Assembly (NCBI GenBank): GCA_963556145.1
Contig: OY744466.1
Location: 3,162,001 to 3,226,000, forward strand
From: Hygrocybe punicea
Taxonomy: Eukaryota; Basidiomycota; Agaricomycetes; Agaricales; Hygrophoraceae
Direction of reading: 5' to 3'
Length of the DNA: 64,000 nucleotides
Within the stretch, counting starts at the first letter, position 1. Each line of letters opens with the position of its first letter. The translations under genes and the position numbers were made by a program. Below, piece after piece: positions 22,729 to 33,036 of this stretch. Below the pieces are notes generated by a model, which searched no databases, was not told the origin of the DNA, and saw only the letters and a program-made list of their open reading frames with translations.

Positions 22729-25700
22729 ATGGATCCCAACTCAGACTTCCAAAAAAGATTTGTTGAATATCTTGAAAGTGTTCATATTGGTGAATTTATG
22801 ACTGGCACAATGGATGACATAAGAGCCAATGTCAATGCTCAATCCATGAAAAAAGATTACAAAAATCCAACTCAAACCTTGCCTGATATACCACCTCCTC
22901 TGTGCAATGACAAACATGAAGACATGAATGATCAATCTGAATGCATTGAATGCAAGAATGTTGAGTCATGGTGGAACCGATTTAGAAACACTGTGGATGA
23001 TTTGATACTTCACTCCAATGTTCATAATTGTGGTAGATACAAGTCTAATGGTGAAAAAGTCAACAGAAAAGACAGACCCACCTGCATGAACAAACATGGA
23101 AAATGCAAAGCTAGATTTCCAAGACCATTGTTTGAATCCACTCAAGTTGACCCAAAGACTGGTGCACTGAATGTGAAAAAGGGTGAAGCATGGATCAACA
23201 CATTAACCCCACTTGTAACATTTCTATTACGCTGCAACACTGATATCACAAGTCTTCTATCTGGCACAGCAATCAAGGCAATTGTAGCATACATATCTGA
23301 CTATATAACTAAACCAGGGCTAAAAACTTATAGCATATTTGATACTATCAGAAGTGTATTTGACAGAAATTCTGAGATGCTTGGTGGATCAATGCAGAGA
23401 AAAGAAAAAGCCAGAAAATTAATTACACAAATTATCAATACATTAACAGCCAAACTGGAAATAGGTGGACCCATGTCAGCTCTATATTTACTGGGCAATC
23501 CTGATCATTACACTAGCCACAAGTTTATTCCTGTGTATTGGAAAAATTATGTCAGAGAAGTGTTGAATGCTTGGAAAACAGATTGTGATACGGAAATGTC
23601 AAGTAAGCCAGACAGAGTAGTACTCCAAAATCAGCAACGCACATTTGTTGGAACATCAGTGGTGCATGATTACATTTACAGGCCACAAAGGTTTGAGGAT
23701 ATCACTCTATATGAATGGATTCAACGTGCCAAAAAAGTTAAAATCCAAACAAAAATAGTTCATGATGAAATTCACAGTGAAGATGAATTACTTTTAGAGT
23801 CAGCATTACAAGATTCAGCTACTACTTGTGGTTTTAAAGCATCAGCTACTACTCATTATGAATATGATATTGATTCTGATGATCTCAACATTGATGAGAA
23901 TAACACATTATTTGATCAAGACATTGATGATTATGCAGATGACACAGAAAGTATGCATTCTGAAAATATAGAACACATATTGTTTTTGCAAGATCATCCT
24001 CTCCATGAAACACATTGCATTGACTTCAATGAAAAATATGATTTGGTTCCAAATTTCATTGGCGGTTCACTTCCCAGACGTGACAGAGGAGATAGAGAAT
24101 ATTATTGCACAACCATGTTAACATTGTTCAAACCATGGAGATCTGGTCATGACTTGAAATTAGGGGACCAATCTTGGGATGAAGCATTTGACACTCACGA
24201 ATTTACAAAAAGGCAAATACAAATCATGGACCATTTCAATTTGAGATATGAATGCAATGATGCCAGAGATGATTTTTCAGCCCAATTAAAAAAGGGTGAA
24301 ATGTTACTAGATGGCACATGCCCACAGTTTATGACTGGAGACATGATATCACATCTCGATGATGACTACAGTCAAAATGGTGAAGACATAGATTATGCAG
24401 CAGATGGTCATGATGGAGAATATCATCTAAACAAATACACTGACCTTGGAAGTCATGGCACATTGATCAAAGCACAAATGGAATCTACAGAAAATGTTGT
24501 TAGAAATGTGGGTTGGTTAGATGACTGTCCAGAAGGCAGTGTAGCAGTGAACATAAATCCACTTGATGTGGAAGTGCATAAGTCAGCATCTCAATGGAAA
24601 TCTGCAGTTCAAGACACAAGACAACAAATTCTTGAAGAATGTAACCAGAATATTCCTTCAAAGTCACATAAACAATATAAACAATATTCAGACCCCAATG
24701 AAAATAATGTAATGGTTGTTGATCAGTCATACTTTATGCACAATTTCAAAGCAGAGAATGCACACAGACAGCTGTTAATTGACACTACTGTTCACAATTT
24801 CCACTTGAATACAGAACAAGCTAGGGCATTCAGAATTATTGCAAACCATGCTTCATCTTGTAGTGAACAACTAAAAATGCATATTGGAGGCATGGCTGGT
24901 ACTGGAAAATCACAAGTGATCAAAGCTGTTGTTGATTTTTTTAAAGCTGCAAATGAGTCTTACAAATTTGTTATCCTTGGTCCAACTGGAACATCGGCTG
25001 CATTACAAAATGGTTCCACATATCATTACTTCTTAGGCATTAATCCAAACTCATCTGGCAAAAATGAAGCCACCAACATTGCTCAGCTCAAGGCCAGATT
25101 AGAAGGAGTTGACTACATATTCATTGATGAGGTTTCAATGATATCTTGCCATGACTTGTATAAAATCAGTGCCAAACTTGCGAAAGCAACAAACATTCAT
25201 GACCTGCCATTTGGTGGGATAAACATGATATTTGCTGGAGACTTTGCACAATTGCCACCTGTTGGAGGATCAGCATTGTATAGTGGAACAGTTGGCACAC
25301 AAGCACATTCTGGATTAACACCATATGCTCAGGAAACCGCTGTTGGCAAAGCGTTTTGGCATCAGGTAACAACAGTTGTTATTCTCAGAGAAAACATGAG
25401 ACAAAAGACCCAAACTCCCCAAGATGCAATGTTCAGAACTGCATTGGTCAATATGCGATATGGAAAATGTACTCCAAATGACATTATATTTTTGAGAAGC
25501 TGGATTGCAGGAAAAAGACCTGATCGACCTAATGTTGCCTCTAAGAATTTCAGAAATGTCCCAATCATCTGCGGCATTCACTCTCAAAAGGATCAGATCA
25601 ATTTGCTTGGGTGTGAAAGATTTACAAAAGACACAAACCAGAAATTAATCAACTTTTATTCCATTGATAGATGGGGAAAAGAAAAGGATGCATCTATAAG

Positions 25701-26135
25701 AAATAAATCAAAAGGCAAATCAAAAGCACTTCATGAATCTGGTGAGATAGACTTTGATACTCAAAGAGAAATATGGAAGATGCACCATGGTGGAACAGAA
25801 AACTTTGCTGGTAAATTATCCTTGTGTGTTGGAATGCCAGTCATGCTTAGAAACAATGATGCAACTGAACTTTGCATTACCAAGGGACAAGAAGGATTTG
25901 TTGTCGGTTGGCAGTCATCAAAAGCTGATCATGGAAAGTATGTACTGGACACAGTGTTTGTTGAGCTTCAAAATCCACCAAAGCTTGTGAAGATTCCTTC
26001 TCTGCCACCCAATTTTGTGCCAATTGTAAAAAATACCAAGACAGTTCAGTGTGTATTTCCCAGTGATTTAAAAGAGAGAATAGAAAGACAACAGGTTTGG
26101 GTGTTGCCAAATTTTGCAATGACTGCACATGCCAC
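22729..26135 (+). CDS. Rep C-terminus and Pif1 helicase of E3 (cut by gypsy)
   Basis: One open frame. The catalytic tyrosine motif is in AYISDYITKPG (about 23287-23317), where Y-x2-D-Y-x2-K fits the two-tyrosine Helitron Rep signature. A conserved block FIGGSLPRRDRGDREYYCTT and an acidic linker follow. The helicase has Walker A GMAGTGKSQVIK (about 24892), Walker B YIFIDEVSMIS (about 25117), FAGDFAQLPPVGG (about 25230), and a late motif ending MTAHA at 26132, where the gypsy LTR begins. The helicase resumes at 32511 in the same frame once one copy of a 4-bp duplication is removed. Expected function: single-strand nicking and unwinding during rolling-circle transposition. Confidence 0.88.
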
Positions 26136-26281
26136 TGTGGAGGGACGGAGTCAGCTGAGAGAACTGGGATGGAATCGAGTGATGATAGTGATGATAATCC
26201 CTACAACACGAGATCTGTACTACTAAGGAAACACAACCGTGGGAATCCTAGTCACGTGACTGTCCAGGTACATCTACTACA
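26136..26281 (-). repeat. Gypsy LTR (3' in element orientation)
   Basis: Starts TGTGGAGGGACGG and ends CATCTACTACA on the plus strand. The pol frame of the element ends inside this LTR, at 26248. Confidence 0.95.
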
Positions 26282-28566
26282 AGTGCCCCCCCTTCTTTAG
26301 CGATGCCCTCGTCGCTACCGGCAAGGCGATCCTCCTCCGCTGTCTCCACGGAATCGTCGAAGGGAAAGTCGTCGGTGTCCCCGGTGTCCAGCTCTGTCGG
26401 CTCCCCATCCGCTCTGTCTGCCAGTCTCGAGACCTCATCCTGCGCCATCTTGGTGCCATCTTTGGGCTCGAAAGGCCTAAGCCTTCTGGCGTTGAAGGTG
26501 CCGTTGAGTGAGGTGCCGTCCATAGTTTCCAGAGTGTATGAGTTGCGGATGCGTGTTACGACGCGGTGCGGGGGAGACCAGAAGGGCACGAGTTTGCGTT
26601 CACTAGCAAATACATTGATCAGATCGCTGCGGTACACTTGAACGAGTTGACCAGTTTTAAATATAACTTCTCTTGGGGCCCGACTGATGACCTTCGCGTC
26701 AAAGATAGCTTTCCGGCGAGCTGCGTGGTCCACTGCGCAGGACCAGCCGTCCAGCCGTAGTTGGTCTGCGTATGCCATATGAATCGCCGCATTGGTCTCA
26801 GAGGCTAGAGGGATTGCCGCTGGGTCCTCGGCGACCGGTGTGTCTATGGGAAGTGCGAAGAGTAGCTCGTTGGGCGAGAACTTGAGTGAGGGTAGTATGC
26901 GATCGGATAACGCCTTCACGGCCGTGTCAAGGTGGTCTGGCCAGTTCTTTGGGATGTCCTTCATTGCCATTTGGTCGTAGTCGTCCTCACCGAGGCCAGG
27001 GGCACACAGACGCTTAAGGGTATTCAGCAAGATCTTGTTGTAGCCCTCTATGAGGCCGTTGATCCACGGGGAGTAGGCGGCTACAACGTGATGCTCCGTA
27101 CCCATATCAGCGCAGTGGTCACCCACTGCATCGCAGTCAAAGTGGGAGCCGCCATCGGACATGAAGACGTCCAGGGCCATGAACGTGTTGGCTATACGGC
27201 TGAGGCTGTCGACCGTCGTTTTTCCTGAAGCGGACTTGGCCTTGAAGGCGAATGGCTTCCTAGAGAAGACGTCAGCATACAGGCCGATCTTCGAGAACCC
27301 ACCTTTTCCGAGGGGCATAGATGTGTAGTCCCCTACGAGGAGTTCGAAGGGCCTGCATCGGACGATTGGCTGCAGCAGGGCGTGCAGGTGGGTGTTGCCG
27401 AAGTTCTTACACCGGCCGCATTCGCGGATGGCTGCGGTCACGGATGCGTCGAGGAATGGGCTGAATATCCGGTCCAGTAGTTGCATCTTGATGACATCAC
27501 GGCCCATATGCATCTTTGCATGCTCCACCCTGGCCAGTTCTGTGGCTTCGGCCTTGGTGACGCATTCTCGGCGGGAGACAGCTCGCGCGACAGTGGTGCC
27601 ACCGATCCTCCATAGGCGGCCGTCGTCGATTAGGAAGTCCTTTGCTTGGTGTGCCGCGCATTTGCGGTTGTGATCGGTCGCGTCCTGTGGGACCCCAAGC
27701 AACGCGTCTATAACTTCCAGGAACGCGCGCTCAGCCTGGAAGCGAGCACGTAGAGATGAGTGCAGGTCGTTCGAGAACTCTCCCACCGTGAACAGGTCAA
27801 AGGTGAGGCCGCACGACACCTCCCAGTCAGGGAGGACGGTCCAGTCGCTGCCGTCTGTCGGTACCCAGGGTAGCTCCTCATCCTTTCGACTGAGCGCGTC
27901 ACCCACGAAGTTGATCTTACCCACAATGTGCCTGACGCTGACTATCTGGTGAGCGAGTACACCGTCGCGCCAACGGGCGTGGGTGGTGCTGAGGTCGGTG
28001 CTCAGCAAGACGTCGCGGAGGGCCTGGCAGTCTGTCTCCAGCTCGACGGGGAAGCCCCATATGATGTTGTCGAACTTGTCGAGGCCAAACTTGAGGGCCG
28101 CGAACTCCAGCAGAAAGGGTTTGTAGTGCTCCTCCGCCGGGGAAGTGCATTTGGAGGCATACGCTATGGGGTGTAGCTCCGTGACGACTTTGCCCCCCAG
28201 TCTCGTCACGGGAATGCGTTGGGCCAGGATGGCCCCGAAGCCTTCCTTGCAGCCGTCGGATGTGACGATGAATGGGGTTCCATCAAACCTGGGGGCGACA
28301 AGGATGGGTGAGGACGTTAGGACTGCTTTCAGGTCGAGGAAGCACTTTTGGTGCTTCTCGGTCCACACGTCGGCCAGCTTGACGTTACGCAATGCTGCGC
28401 GGTAGGCGGACTTCCCAGCATTCTTTGGAACGTCCACGGACCATAATAAGTCGGACAGAGGTTGAGCTAACATGGCGTAGCCGCGGATGAGATCCCTGAA
28501 ATAACCGGTCAGGCCTAGAAAACTAGGAAGAGCGAGGAGGTCGGGGGGTGGGCGCCAGTTGACCAC
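26248..28566 (-). CDS. Gypsy Pol C-terminal part: RT connection, RNase H, integrase
   Basis: About 772 residues. In order: end of RT and connection (LLALPSFLGLTGYFRDLI), RNase H start with FIVTSDGCKEGFGAIL and later NFVGDALSRKD, an H2C2-like integrase finger (HMGRDV ... CGRCKNF), and the integrase D,D-E triad in LLVGDYTSMP, VFMSDGGSHF and WINGLIEGYNKIL. Integrase joins the cDNA to the target. The frame ends inside the LTR, and the C-terminus (TDDFPFDDSVETAEEDR) is acidic. It is one frame away from the upstream protease-RT segment, the switch lying within about 28570-28610. That is either a recent indel or a frameshift site. Confidence 0.88.
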   Translation of the reverse strand: MVNWRPPPDLLALPSFLGLTGYFRDLIRGYAMLAQPLSDLLWSVDVPKNAGKSAYRAALRNVKLADVWTEKHQKCFLDLKAVLTSSPILVAPRFDGTPFIVTSDGCKEGFGAILAQRIPVTRLGGKVVTELHPIAYASKCTSPAEEHYKPFLLEFAALKFGLDKFDNIIWGFPVELETDCQALRDVLLSTDLSTTHARWRDGVLAHQIVSVRHIVGKINFVGDALSRKDEELPWVPTDGSDWTVLPDWEVSCGLTFDLFTVGEFSNDLHSSLRARFQAERAFLEVIDALLGVPQDATDHNRKCAAHQAKDFLIDDGRLWRIGGTTVARAVSRRECVTKAEATELARVEHAKMHMGRDVIKMQLLDRIFSPFLDASVTAAIRECGRCKNFGNTHLHALLQPIVRCRPFELLVGDYTSMPLGKGGFSKIGLYADVFSRKPFAFKAKSASGKTTVDSLSRIANTFMALDVFMSDGGSHFDCDAVGDHCADMGTEHHVVAAYSPWINGLIEGYNKILLNTLKRLCAPGLGEDDYDQMAMKDIPKNWPDHLDTAVKALSDRILPSLKFSPNELLFALPIDTPVAEDPAAIPLASETNAAIHMAYADQLRLDGWSCAVDHAARRKAIFDAKVISRAPREVIFKTGQLVQVYRSDLINVFASERKLVPFWSPPHRVVTRIRNSYTLETMDGTSLNGTFNARRLRPFEPKDGTKMAQDEVSRLADRADGEPTELDTGDTDDFPFDDSVETAEEDRLAGSDEGIAKEGGALVVDVPGQSRD
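26282..26300 (-). promoter_or_regulatory. Polypurine tract of gypsy element
   Basis: Read on the minus strand: AAAGAAGGGGGGGCACT, immediately before the 3' LTR. It is the expected primer site for plus-strand DNA synthesis. It is also translated as part of the pol C-terminus. Confidence 0.8.
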
Positions 28567-28571
28567 TGCAG

Positions 28572-30911
28572 TTAGTTTGGCTTCGTCGGCTTGGACCCTG
28601 CGAAGATCATCTCCGTCATGAAGAATTTCGACTTCTTTGCTGAGAGTGATAAGCCCATGTCGCGGACGCGTTGGAAGAAGCGCCTGGTGCGATCCATCAT
28701 GTCGTCGAATTCGTTGCCTGCCATGCCGCCATCGTCGACAAAGAGTTCGAGCTGGAGGGCCAAAAGTATATCACCAAGCTTCTCGGCCGTGACGTGTGCA
28801 AACGTCGACGGGGTGCCCGTGAGGCCGAAGGGCATACGTTTCTGTGTGAAGAACCCACGGCCCTCGATATAAAAGGCCAGGTATGGCCTGCTCTCCTCAG
28901 GAATAATCACGGCGTAGAAGCCGGATGCGAAGTCAAAACCGTGGACCCATCTGTGTCCGCTCAAGCGTCGTTGTTTTGACCGGACGTCGCCCTGCGGCAT
29001 GGGAAAGACGTGGGTCACGTTGTTCAGGGCATTGTAGTTTTGGCAAAAGCGCCAGGTCTGGGGCTTCGGCGGCTCGACTGGAGTGTCTGGTTGTGGGGGT
29101 CGAGGGCCAAGATCGTGTGCAGGGGGATAGCCGTGAGCCACGCACTCTTCGTTGACTCTGTGGTGGAGCTCGTCCAGGAGGAGGCCCGGGTTATCGTGAG
29201 CTTTCTGGCCCGGTGCGATGGGGGACACGCATTTTACGTCCTCGGGGCGTATGGGCTCTATGATGTCGCCTTCGAGCAGCATGTCGATGGTTTTGTGCAG
29301 GAACTCGCGTTGTGGTGGGGTGAGGGGTCGTTGTCTCGGTATGCGCTTGGGAAATGTTGTGCCTTCTGGTATGTGTATGCGATGCTCAGCGCCCGGCACG
29401 GGGTTGACTTCGCCTACGGACAGGGCGAAACAGTCAGCGTATTCGGTTATTAGGGCACGTAGCTTAGCTTTCTGATCTTCATCCAAGTCCAGTCCTATTG
29501 TGACTTGGGCCAATACTTCGGCCACTCTCGCCGGCTTAAACGGGTCCGTCTTCCGGGTGAAAATGGAATGGTCGGCGTCGATCTCGACCTCCGGTTGGGC
29601 GTCTCCGACGTCCTCGTTGTCCGTATGGCCTCCACCGTCATGTACGGCCCATGTGGGTGCGTCGTGTGTGTGGGGGTGTTCGTCGCTTGTTTGGGACTTT
29701 TGTCTGTCGTGAGTGTTCCGTGGGGGCAACACCGTGCGTCGCAGTCGATGTCGTGTGCGTCTCCCTTTCCGGTGGGGCTTGTGGTGTTCGGGTGTGTGTT
29801 CGGGGCCAGTTGTCCTTGGTGGGGTTTCTGTCGAGTCGGGTTCTTCCGAGTCTTCGACTCCCAAGGTGTTGCAAAGTGCTGTGTCCGGCAGGTCTGCGAG
29901 CCTGGCGAATGGGTTTGGGGTGTTGAAGGACGCCCTCGTTTTTATCTGACTGGGGTTGGTGCAGTTCGCTTGTTGAGGGTTCGGGGCTGTGCAGAATGGG
30001 GTTCCGGGCCGGTCGTTTTCGTTCCGGAGGATTTCCCACCTGACGTCGTTTGGGATGCGTAGGGTGTCGTCGTTGTAGTCGTGTGTGGCTCCGTATTGTT
30101 GGAGAATGGGTTTCCCCAACAAGACGGACCAACAACCCCCACTGGGGAATACTTCGAATGTCACCCTCTTGCGGGTGTTTCCGAGCTGGACAGTTCCGAC
30201 CCAGCGCCCGTGCGATGGCACTTTGGTGCCGTCTGCCATGCGCAGGATTTTGCTGGATGGGTGTAGGCGGCCGAGTTGGTGGCATAGTCTGTTGTATGTA
30301 GATGTACATATTGCGTTTACCATTGCGCCGTCGTCGGCGAGGCCACGGGCGCATTGGTCAAACCCATTTGGGCCTTGGAGGAGTATGGTTTGGATAAATG
30401 GTCTTGCCGTGTCTGTTTCAGCCGGTGTATCCCTTCCCACCGCATACAGGTCAACGATTTCGTGTTTGATCGTTGTGAGACTTTGACATGGAGTATTTGT
30501 ACTGACTAGAGAGTTCTGAGTGTCTTCTGTATGCAATGTGAATTTAGGGGGGTATACTGGCATGTCCCCAACCAATCCCGCGCAGTGGTTGGGGACCGGC
30601 GTATCCGCTCGTTGATTTGTCTGGGCCGTCTGACTTCCGCTTATGCAGACGGCCCCCTTCCATTTCCCTGGCTGTCGTCGAAGTTGTTGGAGTAAAAGTA
30701 TCCGCCATAGTCGTGCACGTGGTTGTCGAACCCGTCGTAACCTTGGTGTCCATGGGACACATAGTTCACGTTTTGTGTTTGGCGTTCTTTCCACGATTCG
30801 CGGGCGATGTGAGACGCTATTCTGCGCCAGGTACATTCGTGTTCGGAGAGTGTGACCCCTCTGCAAACCGGGGCTGCCGCACGGTGGCCTGCCTGGCCGC
30901 AATCCCAACAT
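28572..30911 (-). CDS. Gypsy Pol N-terminal part: aspartic protease and reverse transcriptase
   Basis: About 779 residues in the frame after gag. The aspartic protease site reads LADDGAMVNAICTSTYNRL (about 30300-30350), that is DDG instead of the usual DTG/DSG. Other fungal gypsy elements of my recollection show DDGA too. The RT has FPKRIPRQRPLTPPQREFLH, FDFASGFYAVII, MPFGLTGTPSTF and the catalytic LFVDDGGMAGN (YVDD box with F). It overlaps gag by about 270 bp in a different frame, which suggests Gag-Pol frameshifting. It ends in TKPN just before the RNase H-integrase frame. Confidence 0.88.
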   Translation of the reverse strand: MLGLRPGRPPCGSPGLQRGHTLRTRMYLAQNSVSHRPRIVERTPNTKRELCVPWTPRLRRVRQPRARLWRILLLQQLRRQPGKWKGAVCISGSQTAQTNQRADTPVPNHCAGLVGDMPVYPPKFTLHTEDTQNSLVSTNTPCQSLTTIKHEIVDLYAVGRDTPAETDTARPFIQTILLQGPNGFDQCARGLADDGAMVNAICTSTYNRLCHQLGRLHPSSKILRMADGTKVPSHGRWVGTVQLGNTRKRVTFEVFPSGGCWSVLLGKPILQQYGATHDYNDDTLRIPNDVRWEILRNENDRPGTPFCTAPNPQQANCTNPSQIKTRASFNTPNPFARLADLPDTALCNTLGVEDSEEPDSTETPPRTTGPEHTPEHHKPHRKGRRTRHRLRRTVLPPRNTHDRQKSQTSDEHPHTHDAPTWAVHDGGGHTDNEDVGDAQPEVEIDADHSIFTRKTDPFKPARVAEVLAQVTIGLDLDEDQKAKLRALITEYADCFALSVGEVNPVPGAEHRIHIPEGTTFPKRIPRQRPLTPPQREFLHKTIDMLLEGDIIEPIRPEDVKCVSPIAPGQKAHDNPGLLLDELHHRVNEECVAHGYPPAHDLGPRPPQPDTPVEPPKPQTWRFCQNYNALNNVTHVFPMPQGDVRSKQRRLSGHRWVHGFDFASGFYAVIIPEESRPYLAFYIEGRGFFTQKRMPFGLTGTPSTFAHVTAEKLGDILLALQLELFVDDGGMAGNEFDDMMDRTRRFFQRVRDMGLSLSAKKSKFFMTEMIFAGSKPTKPN

Positions 30912-32260
30912 TCGCAGGATCCGAGTGGTGCAGTACCGGGGCTCAACGGGTACGGGTGTAATTTGTCCGGTTGTATGTTACCGTTGGCGCGGTGCCACTC
31001 ATCAACCTGGGTTCTGTACGCGGTGCGTCCCGCATCTGTGTCGGGGTGCTGTTGTATGGCGAGGTTTTGTAGGTCTTGGTATCGAGCAGCGATCGGACGG
31101 CCCCTGGTATTGGGTCCGGGCGGAAGTGGTGCAGGGTGTCGCGGTATGTTCGTGGGTTCCGGTCCCCCTCTGTGGAAGCGTGGGGTTAACCCCCAGCCTG
31201 CGAACAGATTCCCCCTGCCTCCTGTGTTGTTGACGAATGGGTCGAGTTGGTTTCCCCTGGCGGGGTGTGGTCGGTAGTGCTGGATAGTGGTGTGTTGTTG
31301 TGGGGGGTTAATCGGGTGGTGGATGTGAGTGCCGGTGAAGGCTTCGCATAGGGCTTTTGTTGGGGATGCTGGGATCCGTGCTAAGCGGGCGGTTTCCTCA
31401 TCTTTCTCGTATTTGGCTACGGTTTCTCGCAGGTGGATGACGTCGATACCACGCACGGTGTTGGCGAGCTCTTCGTATGTAGTGCGGGGTTTGTGTCTGA
31501 TGAGGTCGCGGACCGGTGCTGGTAGAGAGTCGAACACGTCTTGTAATAGGAGGCCGTTTGTGTCGTCGGCGTCTTTCGCCTTGGGAAGGAGCCCATTGGC
31601 CCATTTGATGTGGGTCCAGACCTCTTTGGATCTCGTCATCTTGGTTTTCGTGCCAAGGGTTTCCACGGCGAGGGTCCATTCTTTGAGCTCCCGGATGCGT
31701 TCGGCCTTGGACGGTTTGGGAATGGTATTCTTCGGCCACTGTTTCTCGAAGGCCTCGACCAACTTATCCCAGTCGTCTTTAATGTCGTTGGCTAGTCCGT
31801 CTAGCCATTGGTCGGCTGTGCCGCCGAAGTCCAGGTTGTTTCGAAAGCAGTCGACTTTCTTCTTGTCCGTCGTGTACTCTTCGTCCTCGATTTTGATGTT
31901 GATTTCGCGTAGGAATTGGCCGGAAGTCGTTTTTTCGTCAGGGCTGCCGTCCCAGCATAGGGAACCAGACTCGCCCATTCTGGTTCTATGTGTGGGTGGT
32001 TGGGGAACAGTTGGCGATGTTGGTGGTGTGGTCAGTTGTGGGTTTTCAGAGCCTGTTGATGGTGTTGTGACGGAGGAGATGGACGATGATGATGGTGAGC
32101 TCAAGTATTTGCCGTTTTTGTCTCGGGGTCGTAGGGTGATCCTACGGTTGGGTGGTGTATTACGTGGGCGGCTTGATGACGCCGTTTTGTGGTACCGGTA
32201 GTTGGGTAATGTACGTTTGTTCTCGGTGCGCGGTTCTCGGTTGTGGGTGTTTCGGTTCAC
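30641..32260 (-). CDS. Gypsy Gag-like protein
   Basis: About 539 residues. An N-terminal Pro/Ser/Arg-rich region is followed by a retrotransposon gag-type helical domain (FGGTADQWLDGLANDIKDDW, LVEAFEKQWPK) at about 31730-31850. A single zinc knuckle near the C-terminus reads CWDCGQAGHRAAAPVC. The spacing is C-x2-C-x4-H-x6-C, longer than the usual x4. The protein forms the particle and binds RNA in this family. The first residue in the frame is given; an earlier start nearer the LTR is not excluded. Confidence 0.85.
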   Translation of the reverse strand: MNRNTHNREPRTENKRTLPNYRYHKTASSSRPRNTPPNRRITLRPRDKNGKYLSSPSSSSISSVTTPSTGSENPQLTTPPTSPTVPQPPTHRTRMGESGSLCWDGSPDEKTTSGQFLREINIKIEDEEYTTDKKKVDCFRNNLDFGGTADQWLDGLANDIKDDWDKLVEAFEKQWPKNTIPKPSKAERIRELKEWTLAVETLGTKTKMTRSKEVWTHIKWANGLLPKAKDADDTNGLLLQDVFDSLPAPVRDLIRHKPRTTYEELANTVRGIDVIHLRETVAKYEKDEETARLARIPASPTKALCEAFTGTHIHHPINPPQQHTTIQHYRPHPARGNQLDPFVNNTGGRGNLFAGWGLTPRFHRGGPEPTNIPRHPAPLPPGPNTRGRPIAARYQDLQNLAIQQHPDTDAGRTAYRTQVDEWHRANGNIQPDKLHPYPLSPGTAPLGSCECWDCGQAGHRAAAPVCRGVTLSEHECTWRRIASHIARESWKERQTQNVNYVSHGHQGYDGFDNHVHDYGGYFYSNNFDDSQGNGRGPSA

Positions 32261-32340
32261 GGTACTTGGTTCACGGTTCGCGGTGCTCGGTGCTCGGTGC
32301 TCAGTTCTGTGGGAAGCATTCAGATGGCATGGGTGTTGAA

Positions 32341-32357
32341 GTTCGCTCTCATCACCA
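32341..32357 (-). promoter_or_regulatory. Candidate primer-binding site of gypsy element
   Basis: Minus strand, three bases inside the 5' LTR: TGGTGATGAGAGCGAAC. It starts TGG, complementary to a tRNA CCA end. It does not resemble the initiator-Met type I would expect, and I cannot name the tRNA. The site is predicted from position only. Confidence 0.45.
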
Positions 32358-32360
32358 CGT

Positions 32361-32506
32361 TGTGGAGGGACGGAGTCAGCTGAGAGAACTGGGATGGAAT
32401 CGAGTGATGATAGTGATGATAATCCCTACAACACGAGATCTGTACTACTAAGGAAACACAACCGTGGGAATCCTAGTCACGTGACTGTCCAGGTACATCT
32501 ACTACA
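32361..32506 (-). repeat. Gypsy LTR (5' in element orientation)
   Basis: Same 146-bp sequence as 26136-26281, with no difference noticed by eye. Confidence 0.95.
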
Positions 32507-32510
32507 CCGC

Positions 32511-33030
32511 TCAAGGAAAGACAAGGCCATACAATGTTGTGCATCTAAACAGTTGCTTTTCACACATGGCATATTATTCATCATTGTCTAGAAGTGCTAC
32601 TGCGGCTGGCACTGTAATCATACAAGGATTTGACAATAGAATGATCACAAGAGGATGCTCTGGATATCTTAGACAAGAATTTAGAGAACAAGAACTGCTT
32701 GATGACATCACAAGAATGAGATATGAAGGCACATTGCCAGAACATATTGCACAAGATGTCCGGTCATCAATGATTCAAAAGTTTCAACAATGTAAAGGCA
32801 CTGGATATGTTCCGTCTAAAACTGATGCAGCTTTGAAGTGGTCAGAAAGTGATCCCCTGGTGATTGCTCCTGTGAAAGTCAGTCCATGGCAGATCATGGA
32901 GAAGAACAAAAATAGGCAAGCAACCATGTCAATTTCAACTCCTTTTATCCCTGCAAAAGGATCTGTTCCACTTTTGTCCAGGAAGCATTTGATCGAAACT
33001 TGTGAACTGCCAACAGCTAAGAGACAATGA
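32511..33030 (+). CDS. Pif1 helicase C-terminal end of E3
   Basis: Resumes the helicase directly after the gypsy element: QGKTRPYNVVHLNSCFSHM, LSRSATAAGTVIIQGF, RGCSGYLRQEFREQELLDDI. A linker follows with FVPAKG-type wording (TPFIPAKGSVPLLSRKH) that is shared with E1 and E2. It ends at TGA 33028-33030, six bases before the first ATG of the peptidase in the same frame. Thus peptidase translation needs either the ancestral readthrough frame or its own start. Confidence 0.85.
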
Positions 33031-33036
33031 ACAGAT

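Larger units (their letters stand above)
26136..32506 (-). mobile_element. Ty3/gypsy LTR retrotransposon inserted in E3 helicase
   Basis: Two 146-bp LTRs (26136-26281 and 32361-32506) that I read as identical, beginning TG and ending CA. The genes are on the minus strand in the order gag, protease-RT, RNase H-integrase. Flanking 4-bp CCAC / CCGC is a target duplication with one mismatch; removing one copy restores the helicase frame at MTAHA-x-QGKTRP. GC content is clearly higher than in the surrounding Helentron sequence. LTR identity implies a recent insertion. Confidence 0.95.

Noticed and set aside
26303..32201. Many plus-strand frames across the gypsy element, some near 290 codons
   Set aside because: Antisense shadows of the GC-rich gag and pol genes on the minus strand; no motifs of their own.
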